In this document: positions 14,725 through 23,136 of the stretch, one piece after another
Layout of the letters: the number at the start of each line of letters is the position of its first letter
How positions within the stretch are numbered: position 1 is the first letter of the stretch
From: JAIMBK01 sp040755975
Lineage (GTDB): Bacteria > Bacillota > Desulfotomaculia > Desulfotomaculales > Nap2-2B
Direction of reading: 5' to 3'
Length of the DNA stretch: 32,656 bases
Assembly: GCA_040755975.1 (NCBI GenBank)
Contig: JBFLZY010000027.1
Coordinates: 1 to 32,656, forward strand
Translations under genes and position numbers: made by a program
The notes under the pieces: generated by a model
Seen by the model: the letters and a program-made list of their open reading frames with translations, nothing else
What the model was told of the DNA's origin: nothing
The model's database searches: none

Positions 14725-15987
14725 ATGTACCAGAGAGTGGTGCTGGACAACGGAGTGCAAATCTTGACGGAAGACATCCCCCACGTCCGCTCGCTCGCCC
14801 TGGGCGTCTGGGTGGACGTGGGTTCGCGGGACGAACCGGAAGAGCTGGCGGGGGTATCCCATTTTATTGAACACCTCCTTTTTAAGGGGACCGGGAAGCG
14901 CACGGCCAGGCAAATCGCCGAGGCGCTGGACGCCGTGGGCGGGCAGTTAAACGCCTTTACCACGAAAGAATTTACCTGTTTTTACGCCCGGGTGATGGAC
15001 GAATACTTCGATCTCGCCCTGGATGTTCTGGCGGACATGATTTTTAACCCCCTTTTTAAACCGGAGGATATCGACCGGGAAAGAAACGTGATCGTCGAAG
15101 AAATCAAGATGTACGAAGACACCCCCGACGAACTGGTCCACGACGTCTTTGCCAACACCATCTGGCAGGGCCATTCCCTGGGGCGCCCGATCATCGGCAA
15201 CGCCGGAGTCATCGGCGGTTTAAGCCGGGAGCAAATCCTCGCTTACTTTCAGAAAAATTACCGCCCGGGGAATTTCATTGTGGCCCTGGCCGGGAATATC
15301 GACCACCAGCAGGCCGTGGAAAAAATCCAAAAGGTTTTTCAAGGCGCGAACGGGCAGGCTTCCCGCCGCGAACAAAACCGGCCCGTGCCGCAGCACCTGG
15401 TAACCTGCCGGCAAAAAGAAACGGAGCAAATCCACTTATGCCTGGGCGCGCCGGGGCTGCCCCTGGACCACGAGCAGATTTACGTGCTCCAGATCATCAA
15501 CACTATTTTGGGCGGCGGCTTAAGTTCCCGGCTGTTCCAGGAAATCCGCGAAAACCGCGGCCTGGTCTACTCGATTTACTCTTACCACAGCAGCTACCGG
15601 GACACCGGGCTTTTTTGCGTTTACGCGGGCTTAAGCAAAAATAACGTGGCGCCGGTCATGGAACTGGTTTTCAACGAAATCAGGAACATCCAGCAAAACG
15701 GGATTACGGACGAAGAATTGCGCCGGGCCAAAGACCAGATGAAGGGGAATTTATTTTTAAGCCTGGAAAACGTCAGCACGCGGATGAGCAGGCTGGCCAA
15801 GTCCCAGCTTTACCTGGGAAAAGTGGTTCCGCCGGAAGAAGTGGTGGAAAAAATAAACCAGGTGACGGCAGAGCAGATCAGGGAACTTGCCCGCACCGTG
15901 CTGGCGCCGGAGACCTTCGCCATCGCCAGCGTCGGTCCCTGGGACGACTGCGCCGCCCTGCACCAGGCGGCGGGGCGGGTGATGTGA
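14725..15987 (+). CDS. mlpA: M16 family zinc peptidase (processing peptidase-like)
   Basis: An insulinase/processing-peptidase family protein, about 420 residues, cytoplasmic by sequence. The inverted zinc motif HFIEH (His46, Glu49, His50) and the downstream Glu in RNVIVEEIKMYEDTPDELVH complete the metal site. The C-terminal half shows the R/Y-type substrate-binding segment LGGGLSSRLFQEIRENRGLVYSIYS. It corresponds to B. subtilis mlpA/ymxG, which also lies downstream of pnp. The B. subtilis ylxY gene between them is missing and replaced by repeats. GAGGGGG precedes the ATG, at rather long spacing. Substrate is unknown. Confidence 0.92.
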   Translation: MYQRVVLDNGVQILTEDIPHVRSLALGVWVDVGSRDEPEELAGVSHFIEHLLFKGTGKRTARQIAEALDAVGGQLNAFTTKEFTCFYARVMDEYFDLALDVLADMIFNPLFKPEDIDRERNVIVEEIKMYEDTPDELVHDVFANTIWQGHSLGRPIIGNAGVIGGLSREQILAYFQKNYRPGNFIVALAGNIDHQQAVEKIQKVFQGANGQASRREQNRPVPQHLVTCRQKETEQIHLCLGAPGLPLDHEQIYVLQIINTILGGGLSSRLFQEIRENRGLVYSIYSYHSSYRDTGLFCVYAGLSKNNVAPVMELVFNEIRNIQQNGITDEELRRAKDQMKGNLFLSLENVSTRMSRLAKSQLYLGKVVPPEEVVEKINQVTAEQIRELARTVLAPETFAIASVGPWDDCAALHQAAGRVM

Positions 15988-16025
15988 TTTATTTTATAGC
16001 TGGAGAGTGCGATTCTTTGGAAAAG

Positions 16026-16250
16026 ATGGCTGAATATTTCGATCTGCACAGCTCAGAGGATCTTGAATGGGAACCGGCAGATCTTAAAATCGCAAAAAAA
16101 GAGGGACCAGACGAAAACGATCAAATGGTACATGTTTCCGTTAAGTTAAGCAAGCAAGATTTAACAGCTCTGCGTAAAGCTGCAAAAAAGGCAGGGATTA
16201 GCCAGGGAAATTATCTTAGGTTGCTGATCCGGAAAGCAGTAAGTCAGTAA
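16026..16250 (+). CDS. CopG/BrnA-like ribbon-helix-helix protein, orphan antitoxin candidate
   Basis: A 74-residue protein with an acidic N-terminal segment (EYFDLHSSEDLEWEP) and a C-terminal ribbon-helix-helix-like segment (VHVSVKLSKQDLTALRKAAK, KAGISQGNYLRLLIRKAV). This layout is typical of CopG/BrnA antitoxins, where the N-terminus binds the toxin. No toxin gene is adjacent: upstream is the M16 peptidase, downstream a terminator. The start at ATG 16026 is uncertain. A GTG at 15984 overlapping the peptidase stop would add 14 residues and couple translation. Confidence 0.7.
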   Translation: MAEYFDLHSSEDLEWEPADLKIAKKEGPDENDQMVHVSVKLSKQDLTALRKAAKKAGISQGNYLRLLIRKAVSQ

Positions 16251-16292
16251 TTTTTCTGAATCGGGGGCTTGTTCCCGTTTCTTGCGAATTTT

Positions 16293-16330
16293 AAGCGTTT
16301 CCTTTTGTGGGGAAGCGTTTTTCTTTTTTC
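16293..16330 (+). terminator. Rho-independent terminator after the CopG-like gene
   Basis: AAGCGTTTCC (16293-16302) pairs with GGAAGCGTTT (16311-16320), including two G-T pairs, around an 8-base loop, and runs into a long T-rich tract. It separates the pnp/M16 region from the IclR gene. The rest of 16251-16477 is AT-rich with no recognisable gene. Confidence 0.75.
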
Positions 16331-16477
16331 GAGGTGCCGGCAAAAAATTTTTTCGAAAATGATCGGTTTGGAAGCAGGATTTAAAAAATTATGGGAGAAT
16401 AGGTATTTTCAATTTCTCATTGATAAATTAACAATTCATAATGTGAAAGGTAAATTAAGGAAAGACGGTCAACAGGA

Positions 16478-17248
16478 ATGCATCACCACATTTCCAGCGT
16501 AGTGAAAGCCCTTTCTCTACTCAACTACTTTACCAAAGAACAACCGGTGCTTACCCTCGATGAACTTTGCGTCCTGACCAAATTTTCACGCTCCACCACC
16601 TACCGGCTGGTGACTACCTTAGAACATTCCGGCTTTCTCCGCAGGATTCCGGATCATAACAAAGAATACCGGTACGGGCTGGGTTTTAAGCTTTTAGAGC
16701 TGGGGAGCATGGTGAAGGAACAGCTGGAAGTGCGCAGGGTAGCTCTCCCCCACATGATTAAACTGCGCAACGAGGTTGGCGATTCAGTTCAGCTGGTTGT
16801 TGTGGACGGCCTGGAAGGCGTGTACGTGGAAGTGGTGGAAGCGATCAAACCGGTGCGGCTGTACATCCGGCCCGGCCGGAGGGCGCCGCTTTACGCCGGT
16901 GCCTCAACGCGCCTGCTCCTGGCTTTTATGCCTGAAGAGAAGATCGCCGGCATCCTCAAAGAGCGGCCGCCCGTGGCGCATACGCCCGCGACGATAACGG
17001 ACGTTCCCAGGTTGCTCGGTGTTCTGGCCGAGGTGAGAAAAGCGGGATACGCTTTGAGCCGGGCAGAACTCGAGCCCGGCTCGGCCGAGTTGGCCGTTCC
17101 TCTGCGCGACCACGCCAAAAAGGTGGTTGCCGCCTTGAGCATTGCCGGGCCTCTTCACGCCTACCAGGATGAGGATGTCGGGAGGTTATTGCCCGTGCTC
17201 CGGCAAACCGCCCGGGACATATCCCGCAGCCTCGGTTATTTTGATTAA
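16478..17248 (+). CDS. IclR-family transcriptional regulator, KipR-like by context
   Basis: The 256 residues show an N-terminal winged helix (about 5-65, VVKALSLLNYFTKEQ, LDELCVLTKFSRSTTYRLVT) and a C-terminal effector-binding GAF-like domain (about 80-250) with PLYAGASTRLLLAFM and AELEPGSAELAVPLRD. IclR proteins regulate small catabolic operons in response to a metabolite. It lies directly upstream of the liv-pxp genes in the same direction. In B. subtilis an IclR protein, KipR, controls the ycsF-kipIA operon, so a similar role is likely here. The ATG at 16478 has only a modest AGGA upstream. Family certain; target inferred. Confidence 0.93.
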   Translation: MHHHISSVVKALSLLNYFTKEQPVLTLDELCVLTKFSRSTTYRLVTTLEHSGFLRRIPDHNKEYRYGLGFKLLELGSMVKEQLEVRRVALPHMIKLRNEVGDSVQLVVVDGLEGVYVEVVEAIKPVRLYIRPGRRAPLYAGASTRLLLAFMPEEKIAGILKERPPVAHTPATITDVPRLLGVLAEVRKAGYALSRAELEPGSAELAVPLRDHAKKVVAALSIAGPLHAYQDEDVGRLLPVLRQTARDISRSLGYFD

Positions 17249-17343
17249 TTGCGGGGGAGGTGAAGGAAAAAAGTTTTAACAATTTAATCAGGCCGGCCAA
17301 TAAGCTGACAATTTAAAATTTTACGTGAAGGAGGTTGCTTTTA

Positions 17344-18660
17344 ATGTCTTTTTGGAAAATGAAGAGGAGCCTTTGGCTCGTGGCGGCGGTGTTGATTGTG
17401 GCCCTGGCCGGCGCCGGGTGCGCTTCACAAAAAAAGCCGGCCGGACAGGCCCAGGAAAAACCGGCGGCCAAGGAAGTTAAGATCGGCACCATCTATCCGC
17501 TGACCGGCGCCGCGGCCGTTACCGGGATCGACCTGATGAACGGGGTGAAGCTGGCCGCCGAAATCATCAACGGAGAATATCCGGACTTGAACCTGCCCCT
17601 GGCGAAAACGAAGGGCTTGTCCAACCTGGGCGGGGCCACCGTCACCATCGTGTCCGGAGACCACCAGGGTTCGGCGGAGAAAGGAATGAGCGAGGCGGAG
17701 CGGCTGATTAACCAGGAAAAGGTTGCCGCCCTGATGGGCTGTTACCACAGCGCGGTGACGGCGACTGCCAGCCAGGTTGCGGAGCGATACGGCATCCCCT
17801 TTGTGAACGGCACGTCCACCTCTCCTACCTTGACGCAGCGAAACTTTAAGTGGTTTTTCCGCACCACCCCCGATGACGACATGTTTGCCAAGAATTTCTT
17901 CCAGTTCCTTGACGATTTGAAGAAAAAGGGAACGGTCAAAGATCCCAGGCTGGCTATTGTTTACGAAAATACCCTCTGGGGTACGGACGTTGGGAAGGCC
18001 GAAAATAAATTCGCGAAAGAGTTTGGTTACAATGTGGTAGCCGACATTGCTTACCCGGCAAAGAGCACCAACGTCGGCAGCGAGGTGCAAAAGCTCAAGG
18101 CCTCCGGGGCGAACATCGTCCTGCAGGCTTCCTACGCTTCCGACGCCATCCTGTACATGAAGACTTACAAGGACATGGACTACAATCCGGAGGCCATCCT
18201 GGCCATGGACGCCGGCTTTATTGACACGGAGTATCTGAAGGCGCTGGGCAAAGACGGCTATTACGTTTTCAGCCGCGAAGTCTGGGCGCTGGACTTTGGC
18301 AAAAAGAAACAAATCGTCGAAAAGGTAAATGACCTATACAAACAAAAATACGGCTCGAACATGAACGGCAATTCAGCCCGCGCCTTCACCGCTCTCCTGG
18401 TTTTGGCCGACGCCATCAACCGGGCGGGCTCCACCGACCCGGCGGCGATTAAAAAGGCCCTGGAAGAAACGAATATACCGGGAGACCAATTGATCATGCC
18501 CTGGCAGGGGGTCAAGTTCGACCCGGCGACTCACCAGAACGTGCTCGGCTCGGGGATCATCGTCCAGATCCAGGACGGCCAGTACGTTACCGTGTGGCCC
18601 TGGGATTTAGCTTCCAGGCAGATCATCTGGCCGACCCCCAAGTGGAAGGATAGGAAGTAA
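17344..18660 (+). CDS. ABC transporter substrate-binding lipoprotein, LivJ/LivK-like
   Basis: The extracellular binding protein of a hydrophobic/polar amino acid uptake (HAAT) ABC transporter. The 438-residue precursor has a lipoprotein signal: KMKRS, a hydrophobic stretch, and a lipobox ending LAGAGC with the acylated Cys26. The mature part is a Peripla_BP_6 domain (VKIGTIYPLTGAAAVTGIDL, VAALMGCYHSAVTATASQVA, IPFVNGTSTSPTLT). The ATG at 17344 follows AAGGAGG at 9 bases; an upstream TTG at 17335 is too close. It is longer than classic LivJ (about 370). Ligand is unknown; the adjacent 5-oxoprolinase genes suggest pyroglutamate or a related amide rather than branched-chain amino acids. Confidence 0.92.
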   Translation: MSFWKMKRSLWLVAAVLIVALAGAGCASQKKPAGQAQEKPAAKEVKIGTIYPLTGAAAVTGIDLMNGVKLAAEIINGEYPDLNLPLAKTKGLSNLGGATVTIVSGDHQGSAEKGMSEAERLINQEKVAALMGCYHSAVTATASQVAERYGIPFVNGTSTSPTLTQRNFKWFFRTTPDDDMFAKNFFQFLDDLKKKGTVKDPRLAIVYENTLWGTDVGKAENKFAKEFGYNVVADIAYPAKSTNVGSEVQKLKASGANIVLQASYASDAILYMKTYKDMDYNPEAILAMDAGFIDTEYLKALGKDGYYVFSREVWALDFGKKKQIVEKVNDLYKQKYGSNMNGNSARAFTALLVLADAINRAGSTDPAAIKKALEETNIPGDQLIMPWQGVKFDPATHQNVLGSGIIVQIQDGQYVTVWPWDLASRQIIWPTPKWKDRK

Positions 18661-18672
18661 GAGGCAAAAACA

Positions 18673-18708
18673 GGGGAAGCGGAGGGGGAAACCCCCTTCT
18701 CCTTCCCC
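18673..18708 (+). terminator. GC-rich hairpin between livJ and livH, likely attenuator
   Basis: GGAGGGGG and CCCCCTTCTCC arms around an AAA loop form the core, extended by GGGGAA with TTCCCC and some mismatches. Only a short TTTT follows. Such hairpins after the binding-protein gene usually allow partial read-through, giving more binding protein than permease. No separate promoter is obvious before livH. Confidence 0.6.
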
Positions 18709-18804
18709 CCACTTTTAATCTTTGCGTCTATTTTTGGGGAAATTGCCCAGTTATTGTAATTCCGGTCCGATGGCAATAAAAAACCAAAGGAGGTGCTTGC
18801 AGCT

Positions 18805-19680
18805 TTGCCCGAAGCAACTTCCGCCATAATTATCCAAACAATTTTCACCGGCCTGCTGTGGGGGTGCATCTACGCCTTAATCGCGCTGGGCCTGACGGTG
18901 ATCTTCGGGGTGATGGACATAGTGAATTTCGCCCACGGCGAATTTTTGATGGCCAGCATGTTTCTTGCCTACCTGTTTAACGTCTGGTGGGGCCTGGACC
19001 CGCTACTGGCTCTCCCCCTCGTTACCATCGTTCTATTTTTCTTCGGCGTGGGCACTTACCGGGTATTGATCAGGCCGGTGCTGAACGCGCCGATGCTGGC
19101 GCAGATCTTCGCCACTTTCGGGCTGCTCGTTTTTCTGCGCAGCCTGGCGCAGTTTTTGTTCAGCGCCGATTACCGCATGATCGAAACGGTGGCGGTCGGC
19201 GGCCGGGTCGAAGTCCTGGGGGCTTTTCTGGCCAGGCCCCAGCTGGTGGCCGCGGCCGGGGCGATGATTATGTTTGCCCTGGTCTATCTTTTTATCACCA
19301 AAACCAAGACCGGCTGGGCGCTGCAGGCCGTTGCCGAAAACAAGCAGGCGGCGGCGCTCATGGGGATCAACAGCGGCCGGATGTTTGCCCTGGCGTGGGG
19401 GATCGGGGCCGCGTGCGTGGGGGTTGCCGGCGCGCTCCTGGCGAACTTTTACTACGTTTTTCCCGAAGTGGGGGCGATTTTTGGCTTTTTGGCCTTCGTG
19501 ACCGTTGCCCTGGGCGGGTTCGGAAGCGTTCCCGGGGCGTTTTTTGCCGGCCTGATCATCGGCGTAACCGAAGCCCTGGCCGGAGTATTTATCCTTCCCT
19601 CCCTGAAGTACGCCGTTGTTTTTGTCATTTATCTGCTGGTCGTGCTCATCCGGCCTCGGGGCCTGATGGGCACTGCGTAA
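18805..19680 (+). CDS. livH: Branched-chain-type ABC transporter permease LivH-like
   Basis: An integral membrane permease of 291 residues with about eight hydrophobic helices. It opens with the typical IYALIALGLTVIFGVMDIVN, followed by FAHGEFLMASMF, and ends with ALAGVFILPSLKYAVVFVIY and RPRGLMG. The TTG at 18805 is chosen because AAAGGAGGTG (18786-18795) lies about 9 bases upstream; a GTG at 18793 overlaps that site and is unlikely. It pairs with LivM downstream to form the channel. Confidence 0.93.
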   Translation: MPEATSAIIIQTIFTGLLWGCIYALIALGLTVIFGVMDIVNFAHGEFLMASMFLAYLFNVWWGLDPLLALPLVTIVLFFFGVGTYRVLIRPVLNAPMLAQIFATFGLLVFLRSLAQFLFSADYRMIETVAVGGRVEVLGAFLARPQLVAAAGAMIMFALVYLFITKTKTGWALQAVAENKQAAALMGINSGRMFALAWGIGAACVGVAGALLANFYYVFPEVGAIFGFLAFVTVALGGFGSVPGAFFAGLIIGVTEALAGVFILPSLKYAVVFVIYLLVVLIRPRGLMGTA

Positions 19681-19698
19681 AAGAGGTGTTTTTGGCGT

Positions 19699-20676
19699 AT
19701 GCAAGAACCTGGGCAGAAAATATCTTTAATTCCCAACGTTAACTTAAAAACCGGGGCGGTTCTCGGCGGAATCTTCCTGGCGCTTGCGTTTTTCCCTGTG
19801 TTCGTGTCCAGCCCGTTTTACCTGCATTTAATGATCCTCATTTTTCTTTACTCCCTTTTAGGAGGGGCGTGGAATATTTTAGGCGGGTATGCCGGGCAGG
19901 TTTCCCTGGGGCACGCCGTCTATTTCGGACTGGGGGCCTATACTTCCACAATCCTTCTCCTGGAGTGCAACTTAAGCCCCTGGCTGGGCATGCTTGCCGG
20001 GGGGCTGGCGGCCGTCCTCGTCTCCCTGGCCCTGGGGTATCCCTGCTTTCGTTTAAGGGGCCATTATTTTGTCATCGCCACCATCGCCCTGGGCGAAATA
20101 GTCTTCGTTCTCTTCGTAAACTGGGAATGGGTCGGCGGGGCGGTCGGCAAATACCTGCCCATCTTGCCGGCGAGCCTGGCCAGCTTCCAGTTTGCCCGCA
20201 AGGAGCCTTATTATTATATCGCCTTTGCTTTTTTGGGCGCCCAGTTGCTCTGCACCTACCTTATGGAAAAAAGCTACCTGGGGTATTATTTCCGGGCCGT
20301 CAAAGACGACCCCGACGCGGCCCGGAGCCTGGGGATCAACATTACCCGCTACAAGCTCGTCGCCATGGCTTTGAGCGCCTTTTTCGTGGCCGTGGGCGGC
20401 ACTTTTTACGCCCAGTACGTTCTTTATATCGATCCGGAGAGCGTTTTGCCCATGATGCTCTCCATCCAGGTTTGCCTGATCGCCATCCTCGGCGGGGTGG
20501 GCACCCTTTGGGGCCCCGTCCTCGGCGCCGCCATTATGATTCCCCTTTCCGAGTTCAGCCGGGCCTACCTGGGCGGAGGGGGAACGGCCCTGGATCTGCT
20601 CATTTACGGTTTGTTAATCATGATCATCGCGGTGGTCAAACCCTCCGGCTTGATGGGTATAATTACCAGGAAATAG
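19699..20676 (+). CDS. livM: Branched-chain-type ABC transporter permease LivM-like
   Basis: The second membrane permease, 325 residues with about nine or ten hydrophobic helices. It includes the conserved NILGGYAGQVSLGHAVYFGL, YPCFRLRGHYFVIATIALGE and RAVKDDPDAARSLGINITRY, the last matching the cytoplasmic loop that contacts the ATPase, and ILGGVGTLWGPVLGA. The ATG at 19699 is preceded by AGAGGTG and starts 18 bases after livH. Confidence 0.94.
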   Translation: MQEPGQKISLIPNVNLKTGAVLGGIFLALAFFPVFVSSPFYLHLMILIFLYSLLGGAWNILGGYAGQVSLGHAVYFGLGAYTSTILLLECNLSPWLGMLAGGLAAVLVSLALGYPCFRLRGHYFVIATIALGEIVFVLFVNWEWVGGAVGKYLPILPASLASFQFARKEPYYYIAFAFLGAQLLCTYLMEKSYLGYYFRAVKDDPDAARSLGINITRYKLVAMALSAFFVAVGGTFYAQYVLYIDPESVLPMMLSIQVCLIAILGGVGTLWGPVLGAAIMIPLSEFSRAYLGGGGTALDLLIYGLLIMIIAVVKPSGLMGIITRK

Positions 20677-20686
20677 GTGATGGGAA

Positions 20687-21415
20687 GTGGTCTTTTTTGC
20701 GGCGGAAGGAATAACCAAACAATTTGGCGGCCTGTTGGCCTGCCACAAGGTTGATTTGCAAATCAACGAAGGAGAAATTGTCGGTTTGATCGGTCCCAAC
20801 GGAGCCGGCAAAAGCACCTTTTTCGCCCTGGTGGCGGGCTTTTACAAGCCTGATGCGGGAAAAGTATTCTTTCTCGGCGAGGAAATCACCGGAATGGCGC
20901 CGGAAGAGATCTGCCGGCGGGGAATTGCCCGCACCTTTCAAATTGTGCGCCCGTTCGGCAGCATGACGGTGCTGGAAAATATTCTGGTGGGCGCCTTTTT
21001 CCGCGATAAAAACAAAAAGCGGGCCGCGGCCTGGGCGGAAGAAGTGCTCGCCTTTACCGGCCTGGCCGCCCGCCGGGACGTTTTGGCCGGAGAACTGACG
21101 ATCGCGGATAAAAAAAGGCTGGAGCTGGCGCGCGCCCTGGCGACGAGGCCGAAGCTGCTCCTGCTCGACGAAGTGATGGCCGGCCTGAATCCCAAGGAAA
21201 CGCAGGAAGCCGTGGAGCTCGTCCAGGCAATCAACCAAAGGGGCGTGACTCTGTTCGTCGTCGAGCACGTGATGGAAGTGATCATGCCCATTTCTCACCG
21301 GGTAATGGTGCTGGACGGCGGAAATAAAATAGCCGAGGGTCCGCCGGAGGAAGTGGCGAAGAATCCGGAAGTGATCAAGGCTTATCTGGGGGAAAAGTAC
21401 TATGCTGCGGGTTAA
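20687..21415 (+). CDS. livG: ABC transporter ATP-binding protein LivG-like
   Basis: One of two ATPases, 242 residues. Walker A is GPNGAGKST, the Q-loop lies near ARTFQIVRPFGSM, and Walker B is LLLLDEVMAGLNPKE, with the switch His in LFVVEHVMEVI. The signature motif reads LTIADKKRLELARAL, without the usual LSGGQ glycines; this variant is familiar in LivG proteins and is not evidence of loss. The start is a GTG at 20687 with AGGTGATGGGA before it. Its end overlaps livF by 14 bases. Confidence 0.94.
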   Translation: MVFFAAEGITKQFGGLLACHKVDLQINEGEIVGLIGPNGAGKSTFFALVAGFYKPDAGKVFFLGEEITGMAPEEICRRGIARTFQIVRPFGSMTVLENILVGAFFRDKNKKRAAAWAEEVLAFTGLAARRDVLAGELTIADKKRLELARALATRPKLLLLDEVMAGLNPKETQEAVELVQAINQRGVTLFVVEHVMEVIMPISHRVMVLDGGNKIAEGPPEEVAKNPEVIKAYLGEKYYAAG

Positions 21416-22106
21416 GGAAATCGCCGCCGGCTACAAGGGAATGCCGGCGGTTCACGACGTCTCCTTTGAGGTGCGGGAAGGGGAGATTGTGGCCGTCGTC
21501 GGCGCCAACGGGGCGGGCAAATCAACAATTTTGCGCGCCGTCTCCGGCCTTGTCAAGGTGACCCGGGGGGAAATTATTTTTCTGGGGCAAAACATCAGCC
21601 AGTGGCCGCCGCACCGGATCGTCGCCGCCGGGATCGCGCACGTTCCGGAAGGAAGGCTGACCTTTGCCCGCATGACCGTGGAGCAAAACCTCGCCCTGGG
21701 CGCTTACACCATCTCGTCGGCTGCAGAAAAGGATTCCCTTTTGGAAGAAGTTTATACCCTGTTCCCCCGGCTGCGGGAAAGAAGGTTCCAGACGGCCGGA
21801 ACGTTAAGCGGCGGGGAGCAGCAGATGCTCGCCATCGCCAGGGGGCTCATGTCGGCGCCCAGGTTAATGCTCCTGGACGAGCCGTCCCTGGGTTTAATGC
21901 CCAAGCTGGTCGACCTGATTTTTGATTTCGTGCGCCGGATCAAAGAAAAAGGAAAAACCATCCTGCTGGTGGAACAAAATGTCCGGGAGGCCCTGGAGCT
22001 GGCCGACAGGGCTTACGTGCTCCAGACGGGCCGCATCGTTGCGCAGGGCACCGGCGAAGAGCTTTTGGCCAGCGACCTGGTGCGCCGGGCTTACCTGGGG
22101 ATGTAA
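21402..22106 (+). CDS. livF: ABC transporter ATP-binding protein LivF-like
   Basis: The second ATPase, 234 residues, with Walker A GANGAGKST, a canonical signature LSGGEQQMLAIARGLM, Walker B LMLLDEPSLGLMPKLV and switch His replaced by Gln in LLVEQNVREAL, as is normal for LivF. The ATG at 21402 lies inside the end of livG, giving coupled translation. A 73-base gap with a short tandem GACGGCAAAC repeat separates it from pxpA, close enough for one operon. Confidence 0.95.
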   Translation: MLRVKEIAAGYKGMPAVHDVSFEVREGEIVAVVGANGAGKSTILRAVSGLVKVTRGEIIFLGQNISQWPPHRIVAAGIAHVPEGRLTFARMTVEQNLALGAYTISSAAEKDSLLEEVYTLFPRLRERRFQTAGTLSGGEQQMLAIARGLMSAPRLMLLDEPSLGLMPKLVDLIFDFVRRIKEKGKTILLVEQNVREALELADRAYVLQTGRIVAQGTGEELLASDLVRRAYLGM

Positions 22107-22179
22107 GGAGTTACTGCGACGGCAAACCGTGACGGCAAACGAACGCCAGGCAGGACGGCCTTAAGGGGGGAGAAAACCG

Positions 22180-22938
22180 ATGATCGTAACAATCGACCTT
22201 AACTGCGACCTGGGCGAAAGCTTCGGGGCGTACGCAATAGGCAACGATGCAGAAGTAATCAGGCATATCTCGTCGGCGAACGTGGCCTGCGGCTTTCACG
22301 CCGGCGACCCCCGCGTCATGGAGCGCACGGTTGCCCTGGCCAAAAAGTACGGCGTGGCCGTGGGCGCGCACGTGGGCTACCCCGACCGGGTTGGTTTCGG
22401 GCGGCGCGAAATGAGCTTGAGTTACGCAGAGGTGAAGAGCGACGTCCTTTACCAGGTCGGCGCGCTGGCCGCTTTTTGCCGGGCGGCGGAAGTCTCCTTG
22501 CGGCACGTCAAGCCGCACGGAGCCTTGTACAACATGGCGGGAAAAGACGCCGTGCTGGCGCAGGCCATCGCGGAAGCCGTCGCCGCCTTCGACAAAACCC
22601 TGCTGGTCTTTGCCCAGCCCGGTTCGCAGCTCGCGGAAGCCGCCAGAGGCACGGGATTGCGCGTGGTAAACGAAGTTTTTGCCGACCGGGCCTACCGGGC
22701 GGACGGCAGCCTGGTGAGCAGAAGCGTTCCGGGCGCGGTGATCGAAGATCCCGAAGAAGTAGTCGCGAGGGTTTTGGACATGGTCATTCGCCGGAAGGTG
22801 GTCACCCTCGACGGTCAGGAAATCACCGTGGACCCGGAGACAATCTGTGTCCACGGAGATAATCCCGGCGCCCTGGCGCTGGTGGTGGCGATCAGGGAAC
22901 GGCTGCAGGCGGCCGGCGTGAAGATTTCCCCGCCTTGA
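22180..22938 (+). CDS. pxpA: 5-oxoprolinase subunit PxpA (LamB/YcsF family)
   Basis: With PxpB and PxpC it forms the ATP-dependent bacterial 5-oxoprolinase that opens 5-oxo-L-proline to L-glutamate. The 252 residues match the family in length and show DLNCDLGESFGAYAIGND, the metal-site segment SANVACGFHAGDPRVM, VGAHVGYPDRVGFGRR, and HVKPHGALYN, ending with VDPETICVHGDNPGALALV. GGGGGGAG precedes the ATG. Reading through its stop in the same frame gives the beginning of the YcsI-like remnant described separately. Confidence 0.96.
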   Translation: MIVTIDLNCDLGESFGAYAIGNDAEVIRHISSANVACGFHAGDPRVMERTVALAKKYGVAVGAHVGYPDRVGFGRREMSLSYAEVKSDVLYQVGALAAFCRAAEVSLRHVKPHGALYNMAGKDAVLAQAIAEAVAAFDKTLLVFAQPGSQLAEAARGTGLRVVNEVFADRAYRADGSLVSRSVPGAVIEDPEEVVARVLDMVIRRKVVTLDGQEITVDPETICVHGDNPGALALVVAIRERLQAAGVKISPP

Positions 22939-22947
22939 AAATTTTGT

Positions 22948-23136
22948 CCGGGCGCCCCGGCCAACCTGGTGGTCCTGCCGCGCGCCCCGGCCTTTGATTT
23001 TTTAGTGGAGGAAACCACAGAAATAACCGGGTACTGGCGCAGCGATCCGGTCGCCTTTTGCCCGGGTGCAGCTTTACCTTTGGGAAGGCTTTAATGGACG
23101 CGGGGATTGAACCCCAGCACGTGCGGGAAAGGAAAA
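22948..23136 (+). pseudogene. Remnant of a DUF1445/YcsI-type hydro-lyase gene
   Basis: Between pxpA and pxpBC, one frame (22954-23058) reads ANLVVLPRAPAFDFL then EITGYWRSDPVAF, and a second frame (from 23064) continues GCSFTFGKALMDAGIEPQHV. In order these match the hallmark segments of DUF1445 proteins (ANLVVLP..AFDFL, then DIT.YWRDD.VAFLIGCSFTFE.AL...GI). The part normally lying between the first two, roughly 50-60 residues, is missing, and one base is lost near 23059-23063, where VAF should run into xxGCSF. The N-terminus and last half are gone. In B. subtilis ycsI lies between ycsF (pxpA) and kipI, the same position. Family match is from memory. Confidence 0.75.

Noticed and set aside
16269..16502. 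77-codon frame before the IclR gene
   Set aside because: It spans a strong terminator, is AT-rich without a ribosome binding site and overlaps the IclR start.
17249..17343. Promoter or riboswitch before the LivJ-like gene
   Set aside because: The AT-rich stretch and the GGCCGGCC palindrome give no -35/-10 pair at proper spacing and no riboswitch-like structure that I can support.
19869..20714. 281-codon plus-strand frame overlapping livM in another frame
   Set aside because: The livM frame carries the conserved permease motifs; the alternative is Arg/Gly/Pro-rich without helices.
21086..21135. Degenerate ABC signature (LTIADKKR) in the LivG-like protein
   Set aside because: It first looked like a lost ATPase function, but this variant is common in LivG subunits, and the Walker motifs are intact.
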